64,000 bases of DNA from Actinoallomurus sp048498315 (GCA_048498315.1 JBEHYF010000004.1:31962-95961), one strand, 5' to 3'. Shown: positions 53,571 to 63,940, numbered from the stretch's first letter. Notes: generated by a model from the letters alone, not told the origin. Program-made: numbers and translations.

Positions 53571-53946
53571 ACGAGCCTCCCTCAGGGGTGGCAGGCCCGC
53601 CCCGGTGGCGGGCCCGAGGGCGGCGTGGCAATGGCGCTCGGCTCACGGGCGGCGCGGGCCGCCCGGGCGGGGTCGAGATCCGATTACCTAGCCTGCGCAG
53701 ATCTTCACAAAGAGAGTAAGAATGCGCAAGATCATACGTTAGTCCGGAATGGGCCATCCGAAAGCACGTGCATACTACTGAGTCTCTGTCCGGTGCGACC
53801 CCGTTTCTGGGAGATCAGTCACCCCGGCGGTCAGGATCGCGCCCCTCGCCCGGGGCCTCCGTGACGTGCGCACTCATCCGCGGAATGGCCGGGTACGGCC
53901 CCTGCGGCGGCCCGGTGCGGCGTGGCGTGTCAGATCGCTCGTGGAA
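53571..53946. other. Promoter region of the protease and spacer
   Basis: A relatively AT-rich stretch (about 53690-53770) upstream of the protease carries two similar motifs on the minus strand (ATCTTGCGCA and AGATCTGCGCA). No clear -35/-10 pair was fixed and no gene is supported. Confidence 0.35.
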
Positions 53947-54213
53947 GCCGGCCGCGGCAACCATGCCGGCCGCGACCGCGGCCGCCGATCCGGCGCTCGA
54001 CCCGCCGGGCGTGTGGTCGCGGTTCCACGGGTTGCGGACCGTGCCCAGGCAGGTCTCCCCGGTCGGCCACTGCCCGAACTCGCTGGTGTGCGTCTTACCG
54101 ACGATGATCGCGCCCGCCGCGCGCAGCCGCGTGACGATCTCGGCGTCGCGGGTCTTGGGCCGGTGGTCGCCCTGGCAGCCGAACGCCGTGGTGTGTACCC
54201 GGCTCGCGTCCGC
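53947..54213 (-). pseudogene. Amidase-signature fragment
   Basis: About 89 codons match the centre of an amidase-signature enzyme: RLRAAGAIIVGKTHTSEFG with the catalytic Lys, then NPWNRDHTPGGSSAGSAAA with the Gly/Ser-rich motif. There is no proper N-terminus and no C-terminal two-thirds. GC-rich repeats (GGGACGGGCC-like, 54226-54300) flank one side. A remnant, not a gene. Confidence 0.7.
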
Positions 54214-54475
54214 CTCCGCGGCCGGGACAGGCCGCGTGAGGGGCCGTGGGCGGGGACGGGCCGTGGGCGGAGACAGGTCGCGGGCGGGACGGGCCGCGGG
54301 TGCCGTCGCCGGGGCGTGCGGGCGGTGAGGTGGTACGACCCTCCCGGGGAGGTGTCGCCCGCATAATCCCCTGGTGCCGCCGCGGGCCGCTATGGTCAAG
54401 CGAACCTGAGAGTTCGCTGTGAGTCCCAATGCCGTGGGCGGTGGAGTCGTCGGCGTATGAGAACCTTGCTTAGCA

Positions 54476-55729
54476 ATGGACCACCCGTATTTCACAGCAT
54501 TCGTCCTGGTAGGGGCGCTTGGCCTCGCCGCCGTGGGGCAGTGGCGCGGCTGGCGGCCGTCGCTCACCACCAGCCTCGCGGTCGGCATCCTGCTGCGCGT
54601 CCTCTTGCTGATCTCCGCGTCGACGGACTCCTGGCAGCCGGTGGACTTCAACGAGGGGTTCCGGGCGGCCGGGCAGGCGGTCTTGCACCACCAGGATCCG
54701 GTGCTGGCGAGCCAGGGATCGTGGCACTTCCTGCCGATGATCCCCTACTTCTACGCCCTCGCCCTGGCGACGGGGCTGCCATGGGAGATCGCCGGCCGCG
54801 TCTGCACGATCATCGCCGACATCGTCCTGATCGTCTTCGTCGGCCGGCTCGCCGGCCGCGAGCGGCGCGCGCAAGTCAGCTTCCAGTACGCGTGCAACCC
54901 GATCGCCCTCATGGTCGCGGTCATCCACGCGCAGGTCGAGCCGATCTCGCTGGTCTTCCTCGTCGCCGCCTACCTGCTGGCGATGTCGGCGCGGGCCGGC
55001 GCCGAGAGCGGCCGGGCCGGTGCGGGCGGCGCCTGGGCGGGTGTCCTCTTCGGCTTCGCGCTGTCGGCCAAGAGCTGGCCGATCATCCTGCTGCCGGTGG
55101 TCCTGGCCATCCTGCCGAACTGGCGGCAGCGCCTGTACGGGCTGGTCGCCGCGGGCGCGGTTCCGGTGTTCTTCCTGGCCACCCTGCCGCTGGTCATCGA
55201 CTCCTCATGGAAGAACATGCTGAACGTCGCCCGCTACCTCGGCGAGGTGCGGCCCATCGTCGGCGAGTGGGGATGGACCGCGGTGACGACCGGCGGCAAC
55301 TGGGAGCTCGCCCCGCTCGCCGCCAAGATCGGCCAGATCCTGCTGTACGCCACGCTCGGCCTGGTGATGTGGCTGTGGTGGCGCTCGGACCGCATCGACC
55401 AGACGTCGGCGCTGCTGCTGGCGTTCATGGTGGTCACGCCCCGTATGGGCGCGCAGTACCTGCAGTGGTTCGTGCCATTCCTGTGCGCCCGGCCGACCCG
55501 CTGGAGCCGGGTCGCGATGACGCTGGCCGCCGTGTGGGCGGGCCTCGGCTACATCTACCTGACGCAGTTCGACGACACCGGCTGGTGGATCAACCACCGA
55601 TGGTGGGCGGTCAGCTCCATGGCCGTCATCCCGTTCCTGGTGCTCGCCATGCCGTGGAGCCGCCGCCGCACGCGGCCCGCCGGCGATCTCACCGTCCCCG
55701 AGGCGGAACTCCTTCCGGTCGCGAAGTGA
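54476..55729 (+). CDS. GT87/DUF2029-like membrane glycosyltransferase
   Basis: 417 residues with about ten hydrophobic helices. Resembles polyprenol-phosphate-dependent mannosyltransferases of the GT-C type: acidic motif in STDSWQPVDFNEGFRAAGQA near 49-68 and FGFALSAKSWPIILLP later. Probably works on the outer face of the membrane on a lipid-linked sugar. No Shine-Dalgarno before ATG 54476. The exact acceptor is unknown. Confidence 0.7.
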   Translation: MDHPYFTAFVLVGALGLAAVGQWRGWRPSLTTSLAVGILLRVLLLISASTDSWQPVDFNEGFRAAGQAVLHHQDPVLASQGSWHFLPMIPYFYALALATGLPWEIAGRVCTIIADIVLIVFVGRLAGRERRAQVSFQYACNPIALMVAVIHAQVEPISLVFLVAAYLLAMSARAGAESGRAGAGGAWAGVLFGFALSAKSWPIILLPVVLAILPNWRQRLYGLVAAGAVPVFFLATLPLVIDSSWKNMLNVARYLGEVRPIVGEWGWTAVTTGGNWELAPLAAKIGQILLYATLGLVMWLWWRSDRIDQTSALLLAFMVVTPRMGAQYLQWFVPFLCARPTRWSRVAMTLAAVWAGLGYIYLTQFDDTGWWINHRWWAVSSMAVIPFLVLAMPWSRRRTRPAGDLTVPEAELLPVAK

Positions 55730-55742
55730 CCTGTTCGCACCG

Positions 55743-56279
55743 TCAGGTCGGCATGAGGCCCGTCGCCGGGTGCGGCGATTCGAGCGGCCGGGCGTCGAGC
55801 GGCCGCGACGACCGGCCGTTGGTTCGGCTCGCGAAGACGGCGGTGATCGTGCGGCCTCGGCGGGCGTCGCCGGTCCAGGTGACCGTGGTGGCGAGGTCGG
55901 CGACGATCGGCAGGCCGCGGCCGTTCTCGGCGAGGTCGTCCCCGCCGTCCCGGTCGTCTGCGCTGTCGCCGTCCGCGGTGTGCCGGCCGGGGACGGGGCC
56001 GCCCTGGTCGGTCACCGAGACGGCGAGCCCGTTGTCCCAGCGCCGCACCTCGACGGTGAACAGGCCGCCCGGACGGCCCGAGCGGGTGTGGATCACCGCG
56101 TTGCCGGCCAGCTCGGCGACGGCCTGGACGGCGTCGTCCGCGCACCGGCAGCCGTCGAGGAGGAAGGCGACGAAACGGCGGACGAGCCGTGCCTGGTCGG
56201 CCCGGCCCGGGAATGTGCGGCGCCAGCACGTGACCCCGGTGGCGCCGGCCGGCGCCGGCTCGCGGAGCGTGACGGTCAC
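55743..56279 (-). CDS. HATPase-domain anti-sigma-type kinase
   Basis: 178 residues. RsbW/SpoIIAB-like ATP-binding protein: N box AVAELAGNAVIHT, G1 VTDQGGPVPG, G2 GRGLPIV. An acidic Asp/Gly loop lies between G1 and G2. Such proteins often stand next to XRE/DUF397 pairs in actinomycetes, as here, with the XRE gene divergent 331 bp away. The partner sigma factor or target is unknown. Confidence 0.85.
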   Translation of the reverse strand: MTVTLREPAPAGATGVTCWRRTFPGRADQARLVRRFVAFLLDGCRCADDAVQAVAELAGNAVIHTRSGRPGGLFTVEVRRWDNGLAVSVTDQGGPVPGRHTADGDSADDRDGGDDLAENGRGLPIVADLATTVTWTGDARRGRTITAVFASRTNGRSSRPLDARPLESPHPATGLMPT

Positions 56280-56530
56280 GATGGTGCGCCCTCCAATGGA
56301 CGGGTGGCGGCCGCGGCCTCGGATGGCGGGCCGGCGGGGTGAGGTTCCGGGCCACGGCGGACGTCGGCCGGGGCCGGCTGAGGGGCCGGCCCCAAGACGT
56401 GACGGTGACCGTGCGGCCGGCGACCCCGGCGGCGGTGCGCGCCTCCAGTGCCGGCGGCCCCGCGATCACCTGATGTGTTCGGGTTCTTACGCATAGTGCG
56501 TCGGCTGTGCCCGCAGCGCAAGCGATTCGC

Positions 56531-56542
56531 TGAGAATTCTCA
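56531..56542. promoter_or_regulatory. 12-bp perfect palindrome in the divergent promoter
   Basis: TGAGAATTCTCA, next to the shorter palindrome GCGATTCGC (56522-56530). Lies between the HATPase gene and the XRE gene. A candidate operator for the XRE regulator. Confidence 0.45.
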
Positions 56543-56574
56543 CAACGTACCGCTTGGTAACTATTAGGAATCGA

Positions 56575-56604
56575 TTGCTTGCGGAGAGTGATGCCCGGCA
56601 AACT
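56575..56604 (+). promoter_or_regulatory. Promoter for the leaderless XRE gene
   Basis: TTGCTT (56575-56580), 18 bp, CAAACT (56599-56604), 6 nt to GTG 56611. Confidence 0.5.
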
Positions 56605-56610
56605 GGCCAC

Positions 56611-57471
56611 GTGCGTGATCCCTCACCAACCATCCGAGAACGCCGCATCGCCATCGAAGTGCGGCGCATCCGCGAGCAGGTCGGGCTGACCCTCGACCAG
56701 GCGGCGGAGCGACTCGGCTGGAGCCGCGCCACCCTCGGTCGCATGGAGACCGCGATCCGGCGCATCAAGCCGGCCGAGCTCCAGCGTCTCCTCGACGTCT
56801 ACGGAGTCGATGGGCACCGGCGCCAGGACCTGGTCGAGCTGGCCCGGGGCGCGCGCGAGCGCGGCTGGTGGGACCAATACACCGACAAGCTGCTTCCTGC
56901 CTATGCGACGTACATCGCGTTGGAGGCCGAGGCCAGGTCGCTGCGCACCTACGACGCCCTCCTCGTCCATGGACTGCTACAGACAGAGGAGTACGCCCGA
57001 GAGGTGATCCGGGCCGGACTCATGCAGTTGGCGTCCGAGCGTGAGATGGAGCACCACGTCGAGGTTCGGCTTGCTCGGCAGGCGCTCCTCGCGCAGCGGA
57101 ACCCTCCACTGGAACTCTGGTGCGTCATTGACGAGAACGTCCTGCGCCGCATGATCGGCGGTCCGGAGGTGATGCGGGCCCAATGCGCCCGTCTCGTCGA
57201 GGCTGCCGCACTGCCGAACGTCACTATTCAGGTGCTGCCATATTCGGTGGGCGCTCACCCCGGCGCAGCGGGCACGTTCGCCCTTCTGGAGTTTCCAGAA
57301 CGATACATGTCGGAGGTGGGGTACATAGAGGCGCTCAACGGAGCCCTTTACATTGAGGATCCGGCGCACGTCCACGCCTATTCGCTCGTCTTCAACCGCC
57401 TTGTCGCCGAGGCGCTGGGGATCGGCGAGTCAGTGGCGATCCTGCGCCGGTTGGCGGCTGGAGAAATGTGA
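56611..57471 (+). CDS. XRE-family regulator with DUF5753-type C-terminus
   Basis: 286 residues from GTG 56611. N-terminal helix-turn-helix (VGLTLDQAAERLGWSRATLGRME) and a large C-terminal domain (YIALEAEARSLRTYDALLVHGLLQT; VTIQVLPYSVGAHPG) typical of the actinomycete regulators paired with DUF397 proteins. The DUF397 gene begins 9 nt after its stop. The family affects development and antibiotic production in Streptomyces; the target here is unknown. Confidence 0.88.
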   Translation: MRDPSPTIRERRIAIEVRRIREQVGLTLDQAAERLGWSRATLGRMETAIRRIKPAELQRLLDVYGVDGHRRQDLVELARGARERGWWDQYTDKLLPAYATYIALEAEARSLRTYDALLVHGLLQTEEYAREVIRAGLMQLASEREMEHHVEVRLARQALLAQRNPPLELWCVIDENVLRRMIGGPEVMRAQCARLVEAAALPNVTIQVLPYSVGAHPGAAGTFALLEFPERYMSEVGYIEALNGALYIEDPAHVHAYSLVFNRLVAEALGIGESVAILRRLAAGEM

Positions 57472-57480
57472 GGAGATGGT

Positions 57481-57612
57481 ATGGTCGATAAGTCCGCGTC
57501 CACATGGCGAAAGTCCGCCCGAAGTAACGCATCGAGCGGCTGTGTAGAGGTCGCATGGTTCGATGGAACGTCGCCGGATGGCCCGGGATTGGCTTCCAGC
57601 CCATCGGAGTGA
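57481..57612 (+). CDS. Short DUF397 protein
   Basis: 43 residues from ATG 57481 with GAGGAG upstream. The N-terminal DUF397 motif WRKSARSNASSGCVEVAW is clear, then DGTSPDGPGL. The usual VAVRDSKDP segment is missing and the protein ends about 20 residues early. Coupled to the XRE gene. It may be a shortened but working partner, or decayed. Confidence 0.75.
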   Translation: MVDKSASTWRKSARSNASSGCVEVAWFDGTSPDGPGLASSPSE

Positions 57613-57623
57613 CGTCCGGAAGA

Positions 57624-57666
57624 GGCGGAACGGACGCGGCCACCACGCTCGCCGCGTCCGTTCGCC
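57624..57666 (+). terminator. Hairpin after the DUF397 gene
   Basis: GGCGGAACGGACGCGG pairs with CCGCGTCCGTTCGCC (57624-57639 with 57652-57666), 15 bp with one bulged G and a 12-nt loop. No T run. Lies 11 nt past the DUF397 stop. Confidence 0.65.
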
Positions 57667-57744
57667 TCGCACTCCTCCGTTGCCCCCAGGATTTCGAATG
57701 ACCGCTCCACGGCCGGTATGGATCCGACGGCTGTCGGCCACGCC

Positions 57745-57927
57745 TCAACGTACCGTTCGCTTGCGCAGTATGTTATAGATCACTACGCAGACGGTGCCAG
57801 TCGCGGCGGCCGCGGAAACCATCCCGGTTACGTCGCGGTTTTCTGAGCTTTCCGGTGCGTCGCTTTTCGGTGGCGTCCCTGTGGTATCCAGTTCTTCCTT
57901 GAGCGTCGAAGAAAGCGCTTGATCCAC
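57745..57927 (-). CDS. Possible 60-residue single-helix membrane protein
   Basis: GTG 57927 lies 18 nt after the PucR stop on the same strand. A polar Ser/Thr/Glu N-terminal half is followed by a hydrophobic segment (MVSAAAATGTVCVVIYNIL) and a basic end RKRTVR. Tail-anchored layout. No Shine-Dalgarno and no family recognised, so it may be spurious. Confidence 0.35.
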   Translation of the reverse strand: MDQALSSTLKEELDTTGTPPKSDAPESSENRDVTGMVSAAAATGTVCVVIYNILRKRTVR

Positions 57928-57945
57928 CGCCGGGGCGCCGCGCGG

Positions 57946-59640
57946 TCAATGGCGATCCCGGCGGACGGAGTCGAGGGCGAGCAGCGCGACGTGCAGGGAC
58001 GCGCACGACTCGACATCTTCCAGGTCGACGCCGAGCACCCGTTCGATGCGCCGCAACCGCTCGTACAGGGCGGGCCGGGACAGGTGCGCGCGCTGTGCGG
58101 TCAGCACCTTGTTACGGCCGCTCGCGAGGTACAGGCCGAGGACGTGGACGAGATCGCTGCCGCGCTGCGCGTCGTAGGTCAGCAGCGGGCCCAGCTCCCG
58201 CTCGGTGAACGTCTGCACGCGGGCGTCGTCGCGCAGCAGGTGCAACAGGCCGCGCAGCCGCAGGTCGGGCAGCCGATAGAACAGCCGCCCGTCGGTGCGT
58301 TCGGCGGCCACCCCGGCGACCTGCTCGGCCTCCAGGAACGACCGGCGCACGTCGCGCACCGACTCGACGGCCGAGCCGACGGCCATCACGAACGCCTCCG
58401 CGCCGCCACGCCGGGCCGCCCGGCCTGTGGCGTCGTTCCTGGGCGGCCGCCCGGCGGCCGCCGGGTCGGCGTGATGGGCGCGCAGCCGCCGCGCGAGATC
58501 GCCGAAGACCCGGTCGTCGGACGCGCGCGCCGGCAGCGAGGCGAGCACGCCGACGCGGGCCTGCGCCGACCCCTCGTCGAGCGTGCCGACCAGCGCGGAA
58601 AGCCCCGCGTCGCGGCACGCGGCGGCGGTCGCCTCGGCCAGCTCGGCCAGCGGGCCCGCGCCCGGGCCCTCGGCCGTCGCCTCGGCACCGCGGGGCACGA
58701 TGACGACGCCGTACAGTCGGCGACCGGTCAGCGGCACGCCGAGCGCGCGGGCCCGTGCCGCCGCCTCCTGGGGGTCGGCGTAGGCGCGCGCGAGGATGCC
58801 GCTGATGATCGACCCGTGCGCCTGCCGTTCGAGGCTCTCGGCGTGGCGTTCGAGCAGCCGGCCCAGGGCGAGGGTCGTGGCCGCCCGTTCGACCAGCACG
58901 ATGTCGCGCGCGGACGGGGCAGCGCCGCAGATGAGGATGAGCCGCCCCCAGTCCTCGCCGCGGGCGCCGACGACGGTGACCAGCCAGCGGGACGATTCGT
59001 CGTAGGCGGTGCGCTCCTCCGGCCGTACGCTGCGGGACCGGGTCTCCCAGCCGGCCAGCAGCTCGGACGGGTCGGATCCGGCGGGTTCGGCGGCGAGCAC
59101 CTGGTGGGCGAGGTTCTCCAGCACCACCGGGCGGCCGGCCAGCCGGGCGACCTGGCGTACGACCTCGGCCGGCGGGGCGCCGTCGACCGACAGCTGCGTG
59201 AACACCTCGTGCAGCTTCTCCGAGGCGCGCAGCTCGGCGAGCTGGGCGTCGATGATCCGTGCGTGCACGGCCTCGGTGACGTCGACGAACGGGGTCTCGC
59301 GGGCCCAGGCGATCAGCGGGAGACCGTGCTCCTCCGCCGCCGACACGAGCGCCGGCGGCAGCGTGCGGGCGTACTTGCGGCCCAGTTCGACGATCAGCCC
59401 GCTGACGCCGACCCCGGCGAGGTCGTCGATGTAGGCGCGCAGCCGCTCGGGGTCGTCGGGCAGCGCGATGCCGGTGGTGAGCACCAGCTCGCCACCGCGC
59501 AGCAGGTGTGCGATGTCGGTGACCTCGGCGACGTGCACCCAGCGGACGCGTGCGTCCAGGCGGTCGGCACCGGCGATCACACGGGGTTCTCCCCGCCTGA
59601 CCGCGTCGAGCCGCAAGACGTCGGCCAGAGTGGGCAGCAC
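57946..59640 (-). CDS. PucR family transcriptional regulator
   Basis: 564 residues from GTG 59640. N-terminal PucR domain (LADVLRLDAVRRGEPRVIAG; ELVLTTGIALPDD), a GGDEF-like middle, and a C-terminal helix-turn-helix (ASGRNKVLTAQRAHLSRPAL, then YERLRRIERVLG). Divergent from phhB and the aminotransferase-mmsA pair, the likely targets. PucR-type proteins control purine, pyrimidine and amine catabolism. TACCAT lies 6 nt before the start. Confidence 0.88.
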   Translation of the reverse strand: MLPTLADVLRLDAVRRGEPRVIAGADRLDARVRWVHVAEVTDIAHLLRGGELVLTTGIALPDDPERLRAYIDDLAGVGVSGLIVELGRKYARTLPPALVSAAEEHGLPLIAWARETPFVDVTEAVHARIIDAQLAELRASEKLHEVFTQLSVDGAPPAEVVRQVARLAGRPVVLENLAHQVLAAEPAGSDPSELLAGWETRSRSVRPEERTAYDESSRWLVTVVGARGEDWGRLILICGAAPSARDIVLVERAATTLALGRLLERHAESLERQAHGSIISGILARAYADPQEAAARARALGVPLTGRRLYGVVIVPRGAEATAEGPGAGPLAELAEATAAACRDAGLSALVGTLDEGSAQARVGVLASLPARASDDRVFGDLARRLRAHHADPAAAGRPPRNDATGRAARRGGAEAFVMAVGSAVESVRDVRRSFLEAEQVAGVAAERTDGRLFYRLPDLRLRGLLHLLRDDARVQTFTERELGPLLTYDAQRGSDLVHVLGLYLASGRNKVLTAQRAHLSRPALYERLRRIERVLGVDLEDVESCASLHVALLALDSVRRDRH

Positions 59641-59646
59641 GCTGCG

Positions 59647-59652
59647 ATGGTA
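59647..59652 (-). promoter_or_regulatory. -10 element (TACCAT) for the leaderless PucR gene
   Basis: On the minus strand TACCAT ends 6 nt before GTG 59640. A weak TTGGCC lies 19 bp further upstream. Confidence 0.4.
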
Positions 59653-59677
59653 TGAAACGAACGAGAGGGGAGGCCAA

Positions 59678-59953
59678 ATGGAACGGCTCGGCAAGGACGC
59701 GATCGACCAGGAGCTGGCCGCCACGCCCGGCTGGCGGCTCGCCGAGGACGCCATCGTCCGCGTCTTCGAGTTCGCCGACTTCACGGAGGCGATGGCATTC
59801 GTGAACCGGGTGGCGCAGGTGGCCGAGGAGGAGAACCACCACCCCGACATCGCCATCCGGTGGAACAAGGTCACCCTCACCCAGAGCACCCACGTGGCCG
59901 GAGGGCTGACCGAGTACGATTTCCGCCTCGCTCGCCGCATCAACGACCTGTGA
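59678..59953 (+). CDS. 4a-hydroxytetrahydrobiopterin dehydratase
   Basis: 91 residues from ATG 59678 (RBS GAGGGGAGG). Pterin-4a-carbinolamine dehydratase, which recycles the pterin cofactor of aromatic hydroxylases. Motif EEENHHPDI with H54 and H55, then THVAGGLTEYD. No phenylalanine hydroxylase is nearby; such proteins are often found alone in actinomycetes. Confidence 0.92.
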   Translation: MERLGKDAIDQELAATPGWRLAEDAIVRVFEFADFTEAMAFVNRVAQVAEEENHHPDIAIRWNKVTLTQSTHVAGGLTEYDFRLARRINDL

Positions 59954-60077
59954 GGCGCGCGGTCGCCGGAGCCCGGGTCACCGGGACCCCGGCGGCGACA
60001 CAGTGACAGATGGGGCGCGCTATCGCTGACAGGCTGTCGGCTGGCGTCCCGGGCGGTCGCTCGGGAAGACTCGGTGT

Positions 60078-61336
60078 ATGTCGGACTTGCTTGCACGCCA
60101 CCGCGCGGTCCTCCCGAAGTGGATGGGCCTGTACTACGACGAGCCCATCGAGATCGTGAGCGGGAAGGGTAACCGCGTCACCGACTCCGAGGGCCGCTCC
60201 TACCTCGACTTCTTCGCCGGCATCGTCACCAACACGCTCGGCTACGACATCGCGGAGGTCCGCGAGGCGGTCGAGCGCCAGCTGCGCACCGGCGTCGTGC
60301 ACACCTCGACGCTGTACCTGATGCGCGGCCAGGTCGAGCTGGCCGAGAAGATCGCCCGGCTGTCCGGGATCGACGACGCGAAGGTCTTCTTCACCAACTC
60401 CGGCACCGAGGCGAACGAGACGGCGCTGCTGCTGGCGACCTACGCGCGCAAGAGCAACCAGGTCCTGGCCATGCGGCAGAGCTACCACGGGCGCTCATTC
60501 GGCACGATTTCGATCACCGCCAACCGCGCCTGGAAGAACAACGCGCTCTCGCCGCTGACGGTCTACTTCCTGCACGGCGGCGACCGGCAGCTCCCGCAGT
60601 TCGCCGGGCTGTCGGACGCCGACTTCATCAAGGTCTGCGTCGAGGACCTGCGGCACACCCTGGCCACGGTCACGGCCGGCGACGTCGCCGCGGTGATCGC
60701 CGAGCCGATCCAGGGCGTCGGCGGCTACACCTGCCCGCCCGACGGCCTGTACGCCGCGTACCAGGAGGTGCTGGCCGAGCAGGGCATCCTGTTCATCTCC
60801 GACGAGGTGCAGACCGGCTGGGGCCGCACCGGGCAGAACTTCTGGGGCTACCAGAACCACGGCGTGCGCCCCGACATGCTGACCTTCGCCAAGGGCCTGG
60901 GCAACGGCTTCGCGATCGGCGGCGTCGTGGCGCGCGGCGAGCTCATGGACGCCCCGCACGCCACCGGCCTGTCCACCTTCGGCGGCAACCCGATCTCCAC
61001 GGCCGCCGCGAACGCCACGCTCGACTACATCCTCGACCACGACCTGCAGGCCAACGCCGCCAAGGTCGGCGGGCAGATCATCGGGGGCCTGCGCGAGGCG
61101 GCGCAGGGACGGCCGATCGTCAAGGACGTGCGTGGCAAGGGCCTGATGTTCGCGATCGAGCTGGCCGATGCGTCGCTCGCGGCGCGGATGCTGGAGGAGA
61201 CCAAGGCCCGCGGCCTGCTCGTCGGCAAGGGCGGCCTGTACGGCAACACGATCCGCATGGCGCCGCCGCTGACCCTGACCGAGGACGAGGGCCGCGAGGG
61301 GCTCGGCATCCTGGTCGAGGCGCTGGAGGCGATCTC

Positions 61337-61340
<4 letters not shown>
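60078..61340 (+). CDS. Class III aminotransferase (beta-alanine/3-aminoisobutyrate type)
   Basis: 420 residues. PLP enzyme with K272 in TFAKGLGNGFAIGG, D242 in SDEVQTGWGR and VFFTNSGTEANE. The family includes AGXT2-like and beta-alanine/3-aminoisobutyrate transaminases. Its stop overlaps the mmsA start (ATGA), so its semialdehyde product probably feeds that dehydrogenase: malonate semialdehyde from beta-alanine or methylmalonate semialdehyde from 3-aminoisobutyrate. Substrate inferred from context. Confidence 0.85.
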
Positions 61341-62827
<1,487 letters not shown>

Positions 62828-62832
62828 GGCCC

Positions 62833-62877
62833 GCGCGCTGCGGCCGCCGCTCGGGGGGCGGCCGTAGCGCGCTTTTT
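62833..62877 (+). terminator. Rho-independent terminator after mmsA
   Basis: GCGCGCT (62833-62839) pairs with AGCGCGC (62866-62872), with an inner GCGGCCGCC/GGGCGGCCGT stem, then TTTTT and a further T run at about 62881. Confidence 0.88.
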
Positions 62878-63335
62878 CGCTTTTTTGGCAATTAGTACGG
62901 TTTGCGGTGCGGTGGTCGCCGTGCGGGCGAACGCCCGCGGCGGCCCGTCCGATCGGCGGCTCGAACCGCCATCTCGCTCCGATCGTTTCGCGCCGCGATT
63001 TCGCCGTGGGAAACGCGGTCGCGGCACGCCGTTTCAATTCATCGGTCGCTCGATTTCCGGTCAGGATGAAACCTGCCCCCGCTTACCCGCGGGTCTAAGC
63101 GGTGTGGCGGAGGGTGGCCATGCGGCGCCGGATGCGCGACCATGGGCCGAGGGGACCGTGCCGCGCGTCCGACAAGATCGCTGATCCTTGCCAGCGTCCG
63201 GAGGCCGGTGGGCCACCGGTGGCCGGATCAGGCGGTGGACAAGATCGGGGTAATGAAAACCGCAGCATACGGCGGGTATTCGCGCGCTCCGGCCTGGCTC
63301 CTGACAGGGCAAACTACAAATTCTAGCCACAGCCC
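62878..63335. other. Gene-free stretch with inverted repeats
   Basis: No supported gene. CCGCTTA/TAAGCGG (63079-63102) and CTGATCC...GGATCAG (63181-63231), the latter around the perfect palindrome GGCCACCGGTGGCC (63211-63224), could form cruciforms or bind protein. Confidence 0.4.
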
Positions 63336-63364
63336 TTGACCTCCTCTGTGGCATACGACACACT
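63336..63364 (+). promoter_or_regulatory. Promoter of the hypothetical gene at 63416
   Basis: TTGACC (63336-63341), 17 bp, CACACT (63359-63364). Among the best-matching core promoters in the window; implies a leader of about 45 nt. Confidence 0.6.
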
Positions 63365-63415
63365 GCGTTACAGGCGAAAAGACATCAGCAGTTCCCCGGT
63401 TGCCAGGGAGCACCC

Positions 63416-63724
63416 ATGACTGCCGACGACTCGCTCGACCAGCCGTTCTCGGTGCTCGCCATCCTGGCGGCCCGCTATCCGGACTGGACGATCTGGTACG
63501 GCGAGGCGACCGGCCACTGGTGGGCCCTCCCGCCCTACGATCCGCACAATGACGCCTTCGTCGAGGCGCCGACGGTGAAGGAGCTGGTCGAGTCGATCGA
63601 GGCGATCAAGGTACGTCCCCGCATCCCGTTCCCCGTCCCCGGCGCGCCGCGCCCGGGGCCGGCCGCGGCGCCCCGGAGCCGGTGGCTTCCCGCCGCGACC
63701 TGGCAGGGCGGCACGGCCCGATGA
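63416..63724 (+). CDS. Hypothetical protein, Trp-rich N-terminal half
   Basis: 102 residues from ATG 63416 with GGGAG upstream and a strong promoter. The first 65 residues are well formed (FSVLAILAARYPDWTIWYG, then HWWALPPYDP and an amphipathic VKELVESIEAI helix); the last 35 are Pro/Arg/Ala-rich. Small proteins of this look occur near XRE/DUF397-type clusters in actinomycetes, but I know no function. Confidence 0.7.
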   Translation: MTADDSLDQPFSVLAILAARYPDWTIWYGEATGHWWALPPYDPHNDAFVEAPTVKELVESIEAIKVRPRIPFPVPGAPRPGPAAAPRSRWLPAATWQGGTAR

Positions 63725-63786
63725 GCCGCCGCCCGCCGGCCGGTCCCGCGGGTGCCGCCGAGACGCGGTGCCGAGCGAGCATTTGT

Positions 63787-63940
63787 CAGTCACGCCGCCT
63801 CCCCCTCCAACACCTCCGTGACAGGCGTGACTGCAGAGGGGCGCTCCCTCGGGGCCGCACGGAGCCCGGGCAACCGTGTAGCCCCCGGCACGGTTGCCCG
63901 GACTCCGCTCTGTCACCGGCCGCCCTCCGCGGCCGGTGAC
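63787..63940. repeat. Three successive perfect inverted repeats
   Basis: CAGTCACGCC/GGCGTGACTG (63787-63796, 63824-63833), a 13-bp stem CCGGGCAACCGTG/CACGGTTGCCCGG (63866-63878, 63889-63901) and a 12-bp stem GTCACCGGCCGC/GCGGCCGGTGAC (63912-63923, 63929-63940). They lie between convergent frames. They may be terminators or a structured RNA. Confidence 0.7.

Noticed and set aside
62885..63326. Open frames in the gap after mmsA
   Set aside because: Composition is Arg/Pro-rich with no motif, no ribosome-binding site, and they overlap each other on both strands.
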